IMG/VR virus record: IMGVR_UViG_3300047551_000431
Coordinates: 27,481 to 91,480 of that record
DNA: 64,000 nt
DNA from: a virus
Direction: 5' to 3' (one strand)
Numbering within the stretch: position 1 is the stretch's first letter; each line of letters begins with the position of its first letter. Below the pieces are notes generated by a model, which was given only the letters and a program-made list of their open reading frames with translations, was not told the origin of the DNA and ran no database searches. Positions 10,453-19,800 of this stretch are shown piece by piece. The position numbers and the translations under genes are program-made.

Positions 10453-12780
10453 TTAATCTAAGAATTCTACTTGTCCGCCCATAGCAATGATCTCGTCGAT
10501 CTCTTCTTGAGTAAGATAGTATTCACCACCTTTCTTGTAAGATCCTCCCATTCTTGCATAGGGTGATTCAAAGTTATATCCGGTAAATTGTGTAGGAACT
10601 TGTTGATCAGGTCTGAAGTAACCTTCATTTGCGGTATAGTCACCTCTAGACATATCCGGCATTTCTGTAAATACTTGATCAGCTCCCATCTTATTTCTAA
10701 ACATTTTTTCATTTCTAGAAGCTTCTCTATTCTGCAAACCTGCAGACAATAGATCTAATCCAGCACCGATAAATTGTTTAGTATATGGATTTTGTTTTTT
10801 ACCATACTTAACTTTTAAATTACCTTTTCCTTTTTCACCCATCATTTGAGTAGTATTAGGAACTAAATCTACAGGAGCAATATTTCCAACATAAGTTGAT
10901 GCTAAATCTTTTTCACCCATAGAACTATAATCGGGTATTCCATTACTAACTGGAGTATTTAGAGATACTGATTCACCTGTTACAGAATCTGTTATTGAAT
11001 CTGGAATATATTCATTCTCAAAAGTAACAGGACCTGCATCTTGATAATGTTTTAAATATCCACCGTATTGAAATTCTGGTTCTGTATACTCGTCTCTATT
11101 AAATCTATTAGCAATTCTATTATATCTTCGTTCATCACGATTTCTTAAACGCTCCATTCTATCTGATATAGGTGCGTCGTAACGCTCATCCAATGACTTT
11201 TCTCTCTGCAAATTTCTATCAATACGTTCACCTAAACGAGTTAAACGATCTGTTGCTCTTTGATTTCTAACATCAGACATATAATTTTTGTCAGAATATC
11301 CTTCTGGATTAAATTGACTTTTTCCTATAAGTGGTTCTTTTTCTTCTAGTTTTGGACCCTTTTCAGGATTCCATCTTTCTTGTTCATCAGGTCTTCCAAA
11401 TACTCTTTTGAAAAAACCATCTTTCTTTTCTGTCTCAGATTGCTTTTTTCTACCGGGTACATCACCTTCCATCTTTCCTGTAGCATTGTCATAGAAAAAT
11501 GGTTTCTGTTGATTAGCAGATGCTGTAATAGGAGTCATACCGGGACCGTATGTAGTAAAGTCAAAACTTGCGCTACGTAAACGTCTTTTTAACGGACCCA
11601 TCTTAACATCAGCATGAGTTATGAATGTCATATACTGTTGAGGTGACATTCCTAATTGTGCAGCTTCTTGTTGAACTTGCTGAGGTGTTTTGTTTTCTGG
11701 TGCACCTGCTCCTGTTTCTGCTGGAGTTGGTTTAGTGTCTGTACCAGTAGTAGTAGTTATTGTAGTTGATGCATCCTCAGCTTTTGGTTTCTCTTCTGTT
11801 TTACCAGCGGCAGGTGCTTCAGGTTTAGTAGTAGCTTTAGGTTTAGTAGATGTTGCTTTAGGTGCAGTAGTAGTAGTTGTCTGAGTTCCTCCAATAGGTT
11901 GAAAAGGTCTCCAAGGAGCTATTATAGGTTGAGGTACATAACGGGCATAACTATTCTCACCTACATAATAATCAGGCATTTCTATAGGAGCATCGCGATC
12001 AATAGTTCTAACAGGTCTTTTCTGACCTCTGTTAGTTACTGTAGCTTGTGCAGCACCAGGAATACTAAATATCTGAAAAGGATTACCAACTGGTCCTGAA
12101 GCTGTTGCAGGTAAATTTCTAAGACGTTCTGCATTCATCATTGCCATATCTCTATTATACTGAGAAGAACCAAAGTCACCTTGAAATTCTTGTAACTCCA
12201 TACCATACTGAGCAGTTGGTTTGTAGCGGTACTTCATCTTCTTAATGTAATAGTCATCACCAACACTTCCGAAATCTTGAGCAGCTTGTGCAAAATTACC
12301 AAAAGCACCCATCACATCACCTTGATCTTCACTAAGATCTGCCCATTGATTTGCTTTATCAAAGTTGGTTTCGTATCCACCAGACCAACCTCCACCCCAT
12401 TGCATCATAGCATTATCCATTTCCATAGAAGCTTGATCGTAAGCATCACCCATCATCATACTCTCATCTTCCATTTCTTTCTGGAGCGCTTCATACCCTT
12501 TCTTTTTAATTCTTTCTAGGAAACTATTAACCTTATTAGGTTTAGGATCTTCGAAAGACATCATGTTACCACCATCTTGAAATACAAAAGGTGTGTATGG
12601 TGTAGGTGCACCATAATTATAGAACTGGTCCATAGTAGGTGCTTGGGGGTATGCTTCACCACCGGTTTTTTTAACCTTGGGAGCAAATCGTGATGGATTA
12701 CTATACATAAGAAAGTCTCTTAAATCTATTGAGAGCGGTGAACTTTTTCTACTGCTGTGATTTCTTTTTTTTCTGTTCAT
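10453..12780 (-). CDS. Internal virion protein, 775 aa, with DGG/KKGG tags
   Basis: A low-complexity Gln/Asn/Met-rich protein with no recognised enzyme domain. Near residue 300 it has a Thr/Pro/Lys linker (TTTTTAPKATSTKPK), and at about 480-560 an Arg/Glu-rich helical region. Short Gly-Gly tags recur: VFQDGG near residue 70, FQYGG near 565, and MGGSYKKGG close to the end. The last 25 residues (YYLTQEEIDEIIAMGG) look like the C-terminal signature of crAss-like cargo proteins. It lies between the murein hydrolase and the 855-residue cargo gene, 6 bases before the latter. Role as structural or cargo protein is inferred from context. Confidence 0.72.
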   Translation of the reverse strand: MNRKKRNHSSRKSSPLSIDLRDFLMYSNPSRFAPKVKKTGGEAYPQAPTMDQFYNYGAPTPYTPFVFQDGGNMMSFEDPKPNKVNSFLERIKKKGYEALQKEMEDESMMMGDAYDQASMEMDNAMMQWGGGWSGGYETNFDKANQWADLSEDQGDVMGAFGNFAQAAQDFGSVGDDYYIKKMKYRYKPTAQYGMELQEFQGDFGSSQYNRDMAMMNAERLRNLPATASGPVGNPFQIFSIPGAAQATVTNRGQKRPVRTIDRDAPIEMPDYYVGENSYARYVPQPIIAPWRPFQPIGGTQTTTTTAPKATSTKPKATTKPEAPAAGKTEEKPKAEDASTTITTTTGTDTKPTPAETGAGAPENKTPQQVQQEAAQLGMSPQQYMTFITHADVKMGPLKRRLRSASFDFTTYGPGMTPITASANQQKPFFYDNATGKMEGDVPGRKKQSETEKKDGFFKRVFGRPDEQERWNPEKGPKLEEKEPLIGKSQFNPEGYSDKNYMSDVRNQRATDRLTRLGERIDRNLQREKSLDERYDAPISDRMERLRNRDERRYNRIANRFNRDEYTEPEFQYGGYLKHYQDAGPVTFENEYIPDSITDSVTGESVSLNTPVSNGIPDYSSMGEKDLASTYVGNIAPVDLVPNTTQMMGEKGKGNLKVKYGKKQNPYTKQFIGAGLDLLSAGLQNREASRNEKMFRNKMGADQVFTEMPDMSRGDYTANEGYFRPDQQVPTQFTGYNFESPYARMGGSYKKGGEYYLTQEEIDEIIAMGGQVEFLD

Positions 12781-12817
12781 CTGGCTAAGATAGTGATATT
12801 ATATAAGATACTAAAAT

Positions 12818-15800
12818 TTACTGGTTTTTCCTAGGGAGACTCTTGATCTTTACTTTTCTTACAGAACCTCCATTCTTTTCTTGCATCAATCCTAACTGAC
12901 CAATCTGATCATAGAATTTACTATAAGATCCGGGATCATTCATTGTTTTAAATCTTTCCCCTGTAAGCATGTATCTATCTAATGCTTGGTCTCCTATATA
13001 CTGACCTGATACTACTGAAGGTACATCGATGTCACCTTCATCACTTCCGTAAGTATATTTATATTCTGTAGCTCCAGTATCCATACCTAGATTAGGTCTT
13101 TGTGGATCTGGAAGAATCTCACCTGTTTCTGGATTTATAGGTTGATTATATTCAGGAAGTAAATATATATTTTGTTCTTTTAATGGTAATCCAAATGGCA
13201 TGTCACCACCTTCTTGCATTCGTACAAGACCACCATCTTTGAATTCATAGGTACCCATATAGATACCACCGTCCTGCATTCTAACTTTTTTCTTTACTTT
13301 ATTCACAGCACCTCTGGTTTTTTTCTCTAATGCTTTCAAACCTCTTTCTATTTTTCTATCCGCAGCGCGCATGCCTCTTCCTGCATATTTTGTTCCTTCG
13401 CGAACAACACTTTCAACATTTTCAACTACTGGAGAAATAGCTTCATCGTAAACAAAAGAAGGATCTGTCCAATCTGTATAATCATAATGTTCACGATCAG
13501 CTCTTTGTTTAGCATCTGTATTCCAATAATTACTCTTTACTTTATTATAATCTACGTCTAAGGATGCACTATAATCTTGTACTAAGTTAGCATATGAACC
13601 AGCATTCTTATGAAGATTAGCATACTGACCTAATCCAGATTTTAAACTACCGTAGTCTCTTCTCTTAGTTCCTTTTAACTTACTTTCAGACCATGATGTA
13701 TCAGTTGTTGCATAATCGTACGCTCTTTCAAGTAAGTTTCTACTTTCTGCTTTACTAATATCAGTAAACTCATTTTTAAGTACGTTATCTATTCCTTTAT
13801 TATGAGCAAGTGCTAAGACATTTCTCATTGTAATAGGATCCATGTTATCAAATCCTACACCAAATGCCTGTTTAAATCTTTCATAATTTCTTGCAGTTTC
13901 TAGGAGTGTGGCAGCAGCAGCGTTCTTTTCATCCCAGATATTTTTATCATCTACACCATACTTTTGAAGAAGTGCTTTTTCTTTATCTGTATTAAAATTA
14001 GTATCTACTTTAATTTGAGTTGGTCCACTACTCATCTCATCACCTTCAAACATCCAGTCAGGTGCTATATCTTTATACAGTTTTGTAAGTTTTCTATTTT
14101 TTCTCTTGCTTGTGTATTTATCACCATGAGAAAATCCAGATTCTTTTCCATACACACCAAATGCTAACTTCATTATCTCTGATGTCTCATTATCAGATAG
14201 TTTGAAATCTTGCTGTACTTGAGGCGCGTAGTATGCTAATCCTTGTACATAGTTGTTTGCTTCTGTAGACTGAGCGGGTATTACCGCACCATTATCACCT
14301 TGCTTAGATGACCACTTTTCACCCTCATGTATCAAGCCTCTTTCTTCATCATCTGCTTTTAAGTACCTGGGTTTATCACTTACTTTAACACCAAGAGCAT
14401 TCTCATCAACTTTGTAATTAGGTCGAACAATACCTGATGCCATGTATTTTCTTTTACCATTAATTACATCTTGAAGTTTATCTGTATGCCATGTACCATG
14501 TATATTGTGTGTTACATATTTGACACCATCTTTTTCTGTAACAACACCAGAGTGGGTTGTTAGAGTATTACCTTTTGAATTGGATAGCGCTTCCTCTTGA
14601 GAACCTGAGTCCTTGTACCACATTTCAACAACGTCTCCTACTTGAGCATCATTAGTTATTTTTTGAGCATCAATTTTTCTTTTCTTTTTTTCAGACTCAA
14701 GTAAGTTTTTAACTCCTTTATTATCATACTCTGTCGGTGTAATGTCAAGATCATTAGTTAATCCGTATACGCGAGATCCTCCTTTATCAATTATATTTTG
14801 ACCAACTTCCCAAGAGTCACCGGTTATACCTAAATCTTTTCTGTTTAACTTATCTCCAAAATTTATATCTAATCCTAATTGATATCCTGCAGCACATCTA
14901 TCCTCTACTTTACCATTGATCATACAAGATGTACCATCATCTCTATAAAGATTTGGTGCATTTTTTTGTAGGACATAATCGAGTTTTTCTACTGTACCTT
15001 CTGTTAAAGCTTGGGTTTCTGCTTCTATAGGATTATAGGGTACATCACTTATCTCTCCCATAATACTTTGAGAAGGTACCGTTTCCATAAATGCTTGTTT
15101 GGTACCATCTGGGAGCTCTATTACACCTCTCTTACTTCCATAATAAAATTGATCAGGATTCAATGTATCCGCTGGAATACTATAGTCAGGATTTTTAATC
15201 TCGTAAGCATACTTGTCTTCAGTCTCTAAAGGTTGAAAACCTTGATCAACTGCTAGTCCACTTTGCGTATACTGGGGTATATCTGTAACTTTAATATTCT
15301 TTTGCTGAACTTGTTCGGGTAAAGAATTATCTAAAGCTTTATTATGAAGAGTCGATGATGTATCAGCAATTTGTTCATTAAATACAGTACTATCTTCTTC
15401 ACTAAAGATTGGAGTTTGTGTAGAGTCTTGAGAAGTTTCAGTTCTTGCTTTCTTATTAGTAAAGTCTCGGTATGCTTTTTCTGTTTTAGGACCCCACACA
15501 CCATCAACACCATCTTTACTCTTACCAGACTTACCCAAATCATAACCAGCATTCTTAAGTTCTTTCTGTAGAGATAGAACTTTACTTTTATCTATATTAG
15601 TTCTTCTAAAGTTTGTTTGTATACCCTCTGATGCTTTAACTAGACCCCCGTCTTTAAATTCATATTTACCTAGGTATATACCACCTTGTTTATACGTATC
15701 TTCTTCAAACGCTTGTTGACTGTCCCAGTTTAAGTCACGCATGTATACATTTCCATCAATACCAATAAGAGGTACATATGTATCATCCCCAAGTGGAGTT

Positions 15801-16822
15801 TTATCTACAGCATAATTAAATGTAGGATGAGTCGGTGCTTTTAAAATTTTACCAGTTTCAGGGTGTCTGCTGAATGCGTGGTAGTAACCATCTTCTTGAG
15901 TAGGTTGAGAATAATCAAATTCTTCCGGTCTACCGGATGCATCCCAATAACCTCTTATATCATACATGCTGTCATCAGCTCTTAAATTATCAGGAAGTGT
16001 TTGAAAAAACTTTTTAAATTGTTTTTCCTCTTCTGCAGATAATTTAGTTTTAAAATTACTACCACCTTCTTGATACTTCTTTTTTGTATTTTTAGGTACA
16101 AATACTGGTTGATTAGTAGATTCAGAAACTGCAAATCTATCTAAAGATTGTCTAGGAGTTTCTAATGGTTGATAATGATTTACTGGAGGTTCCAGTAATA
16201 TCTTGTTTAACTCTCTACCTACAGGAGTAGCTGATACTACACTCATTGCTGTTCCAATCGTTTGAGTGGCGCGATGTGGAATTAATTGTAATGTATTACC
16301 TACATATCCTATTGGGTTTTTATTTATAACATCACTTATTGCTCCTGCAGCAGATAATTGTCTACTTATAGATGGATTTAATGCTCCTATTGCTTCTAAC
16401 ATTAATTGATTTATATCCCATCCTTCATTATTTGCTTTTTCTAATGCTTCATTTATTGGAGTATTAGGATCATAATTTGGAGGAATATACCCTGATACTG
16501 ATAACATTGGAATACATCTTTTTTGTTCTTCGGACCAAATGTATCCAGTAGGACAAGAATTTACTTTACCTCCAGTTTCTTTTTTAATTTTACCCTTTTG
16601 ATACTTACCCATAGGTATCTCAGTAACATAATCACCTGGAAACGAATACTCTCCACCAGGCATCATTGTTTGTTTGTTACCTAGATTGTCTATACCAACT
16701 ATAGGGAACGGAACTTCTTTCATAGTAATCTGGTTACTAGGAATGATGTTCATGTCATTGTGTCTGTCTGGACTATCTGGTAAATATCCGGTCTTGGTAA
16801 TTTTTACTTTACGCTTCTTCAT
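12818..16822 (-). CDS. Three-domain murein hydrolase of the tail, 1334 aa
   Basis: A large virion-associated cell-wall enzyme. Domains by rough residue position: basic N-terminal tag (KRKVKITKTGYLP); a phage tail-lysin region with YDIRGYWDASGRP at about 290; a PG_binding_1 domain at about 415-458 (KDGVDGVWGPKTEKAYRDF); an NlpC/P60- or CHAP-like domain with candidate catalytic Cys in DDGTSCM (about 630) and His in TTHSGVV (about 754); and a lysozyme or lytic transglycosylase-like domain with GKESGF (about 894, likely catalytic Glu) and SSGPTQI (about 932). A 16-residue tag, GGIYxGxYEFKDGGLV, occurs near residues 385 and 1190. The C-terminus is GGSVRKVKIKSLPRK. It overlaps the muzzle gene by one base, which fits a tail-tip enzyme that opens the wall during entry. 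Enzyme activities are inferred from motifs. Confidence 0.82.
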   Translation of the reverse strand: MKKRKVKITKTGYLPDSPDRHNDMNIIPSNQITMKEVPFPIVGIDNLGNKQTMMPGGEYSFPGDYVTEIPMGKYQKGKIKKETGGKVNSCPTGYIWSEEQKRCIPMLSVSGYIPPNYDPNTPINEALEKANNEGWDINQLMLEAIGALNPSISRQLSAAGAISDVINKNPIGYVGNTLQLIPHRATQTIGTAMSVVSATPVGRELNKILLEPPVNHYQPLETPRQSLDRFAVSESTNQPVFVPKNTKKKYQEGGSNFKTKLSAEEEKQFKKFFQTLPDNLRADDSMYDIRGYWDASGRPEEFDYSQPTQEDGYYHAFSRHPETGKILKAPTHPTFNYAVDKTPLGDDTYVPLIGIDGNVYMRDLNWDSQQAFEEDTYKQGGIYLGKYEFKDGGLVKASEGIQTNFRRTNIDKSKVLSLQKELKNAGYDLGKSGKSKDGVDGVWGPKTEKAYRDFTNKKARTETSQDSTQTPIFSEEDSTVFNEQIADTSSTLHNKALDNSLPEQVQQKNIKVTDIPQYTQSGLAVDQGFQPLETEDKYAYEIKNPDYSIPADTLNPDQFYYGSKRGVIELPDGTKQAFMETVPSQSIMGEISDVPYNPIEAETQALTEGTVEKLDYVLQKNAPNLYRDDGTSCMINGKVEDRCAAGYQLGLDINFGDKLNRKDLGITGDSWEVGQNIIDKGGSRVYGLTNDLDITPTEYDNKGVKNLLESEKKKRKIDAQKITNDAQVGDVVEMWYKDSGSQEEALSNSKGNTLTTHSGVVTEKDGVKYVTHNIHGTWHTDKLQDVINGKRKYMASGIVRPNYKVDENALGVKVSDKPRYLKADDEERGLIHEGEKWSSKQGDNGAVIPAQSTEANNYVQGLAYYAPQVQQDFKLSDNETSEIMKLAFGVYGKESGFSHGDKYTSKRKNRKLTKLYKDIAPDWMFEGDEMSSGPTQIKVDTNFNTDKEKALLQKYGVDDKNIWDEKNAAAATLLETARNYERFKQAFGVGFDNMDPITMRNVLALAHNKGIDNVLKNEFTDISKAESRNLLERAYDYATTDTSWSESKLKGTKRRDYGSLKSGLGQYANLHKNAGSYANLVQDYSASLDVDYNKVKSNYWNTDAKQRADREHYDYTDWTDPSFVYDEAISPVVENVESVVREGTKYAGRGMRAADRKIERGLKALEKKTRGAVNKVKKKVRMQDGGIYMGTYEFKDGGLVRMQEGGDMPFGLPLKEQNIYLLPEYNQPINPETGEILPDPQRPNLGMDTGATEYKYTYGSDEGDIDVPSVVSGQYIGDQALDRYMLTGERFKTMNDPGSYSKFYDQIGQLGLMQEKNGGSVRKVKIKSLPRKNQ

Positions 16823-19800
16823 TATCTAGGAGAGTATTGATTCTTCACATTAGTTATCTTGAACAACATTTTGATTGGTCCTGATATATTACGATATAAC
16901 AAGACGTGAGTAGTATAGTGTCTAAACTTCTTTCTTTCAAATGCTGACTTCTGATAATCTAGGTTGTTTATATTTAGTTGCCTCTTGTAACCGTTTAGTT
17001 CGGTGCTCCATATGGATTGCTGAACATTAGGAAAGGTGAATTCTCCGCGATCTCTAGTTATATCCCAGAACTGATTCATTCTATATTTCTGTTCTTCTTT
17101 ACTATACAGAATATCAATACTAGTGGGATTAATTATAGGATACTGTAGCGCAGCTATTGGATTACCTTTCGGATTCAGATTTAGATTTAATACACCTGAT
17201 ACTTGTTCTGTATTGTGTACAACAGCATGATCAAAGTTAAAATCAAGCACATGATACATATCAATACCATCAACATCGTAAGTATAACACTCTAAATCAT
17301 ACTCTAATGACTTTAGTGTGTTTACTATCTGTCCTGTTGCAGCAATGTATTCAATTTCAAATGGGTAGTCAACACCATAGAAGTTAGAAAATAAATCTGT
17401 TCTATCGTTATGTCTCCAGATACCACCTTCACCAGCAGCATTAGTTTTAGTTGTCAAGAAATAATTTTTACTTGATACAGCTAACTCAGGATGCCAATCG
17501 TGGAAAGATATCCACATTTGATTTTTTGGATCATAACTAATAGTCCAACTACAATCTTCAAAGTATGCAGGATCACCAAGTTGAACTTCAATAGAATTAT
17601 TAACTAAGAAAGTATTATATCCTTTTTGAGGAGCATATACCACAGTATCTGTAATATCTCTTCTCTTTCTAAAATCTCGTTTAGAAAAATACAGTATCAT
17701 ATTACTATTATCAAATACTGATTGGCATCCAATACCCACAATAGGATTATCCGTATATATGTAATCAGGAAAATCTAAGGTAAGCTGATATGGTAAATAT
17801 TTATTAAACCACCAGCGCATACTTGCTGCTGATATTTCATCTAAACCTTGTCCGGTTACAGCAAAAACTTTACCCTGAGATTGACTAACATAAAAAGCAC
17901 CAACTGGAGTATTTGTAATAGACAATCTATTCTGACAAGATCCATGTTGGAACTCTGAGTCAGCATTAGTTAAGTACTGTAAAGGTTGTGAAAATAATCC
18001 ACCATCACCTATAGTTATCTTAGTACCAGCATCTGTTTGTAAAGTATCCACCCCTAAAAACTGCGCAGGTCCCTGTGTTTCAAATAGTATCAAAGCTCCA
18101 TTTTTAGAAATGGGTTTAACAGCTATTACTCTAGATGTAAAGTCTTTGTAATTATTTGGTAAGAATACTTGCCAAAAGTCATTGACTGCTTCATCTTGTT
18201 GTGGTAATGAATATATAATTCTATTAGGATAATATGTGTAACAAGTTTCTGCAACCATTGGGTTATAGTATCTTGCTTGCATTGATCCCCAAGATACAAA
18301 GTTGTTAAAGATTCTAGACACACTTAAAGATAAGTCATATTTAAAATAGTTACCAGATTTGATTACATCTGTTCCAAATAGTTCTTTTAAATTAGTAAAT
18401 CTATAAGGATCGTAATGTCTTTCAGCTATGCTATTTCCCCAGTCTCTTAAGTCTACATTAATTTCAGACTCTACAAAAAAGTCACGAACACCAGATTGAA
18501 ATAAGTAAAAGTATACATCTTTTTTAGATAACTTAAATGCACTACCTATAGCACTAAGACCCTGACCAAAAAATCCTTCACTATCTGTAAACGGATCAAG
18601 ATCTAAATTATGCATATCATTAGGTAGCGCATCAAATAATTGACCTATTTGAAATCCTACTATTGAGCTTATGAACTTACTTACAAATAAGTTTGTATCA
18701 AACTTTGTAAAATCTGCCCAGAATCTAGGATTAGATACCATACTTCTAAGTCTATAATCAAACTCAGTTCCATCAGGTTGATCCATCAACCAATCATAGA
18801 AATAGAAAAATGTATTCTTTTCTGTATATCTTCCTATATACACATCTCCTCCAAATACTATAGAAGAATCTGGCATTAAAACAGATGTGTCTGTAGAGGT
18901 ATTTGTGATGGGAACTTTAGTTACGCAACCTGTAGTAAGTTGTCTTATCGTAGGTAATTGTCCATACTGATTACGCAATCTTACTTTTAATCCAGCATAA
19001 TAACTATAGCTACTAGTTTGAAACTCTTCAAATCTTCTTTTTTCGTTTTGTAATCTAGGTTCAATATTTCTAGCAGTACTAAGAACTTGTGTTGAGTTAT
19101 CTATACCAACCGTAGCACTTATAGGATTCGAGGTATTTAATGTTACACAACGTCCTCTGAATATATTATTTATCGTAATATTTTCAAAGTTCTGAAGTTG
19201 ATTTTCTAAATACCCTGAAGCTTTTATATATCTTCTAGAATTACCTATAGTTAAAGCTCCTTTAGTGTGTCTTAATAAAGAACCGTGGGATATGTATTTT
19301 AAAGCATATTGTCTATACTTTGTAAACTTTAAAATTAAATCAATAAATCTATCGGTACCATCAACAACATAATTAATATACATAAACGCACCTGTAACAG
19401 CTCTGATTGCAGTTGGCATAGATCCAAATTCACTATACTCATAAGTAGTTACCTGAGTTGATCCTATACCACCTGTTGTAGGTGTTACTGTTGTAGCAGG
19501 TACTAAAAGAGCACTATCTGTACCTGTAAAACCCGCATCTAGATATATACTTAAAGCACTATCTCCAGCAGGGTTAAAAAGGGTTCCGATTACGTTAGCT
19601 AATGTCCATTCAGCTTGATCATATGCATTTTGTGCAAATGGTAAAGCTGCGTTATTAACAGCATTACCCGCCGAAATTATAGGACCGCTTACAGGACCAG
19701 CTATTAAACCAGATATACCAGCATTAAATATTTGTGCTGGTTTATATTCTTTTATTTCTTTACCTCTAATTGCTTGACTCGCTATAGAAATACCACCTAC

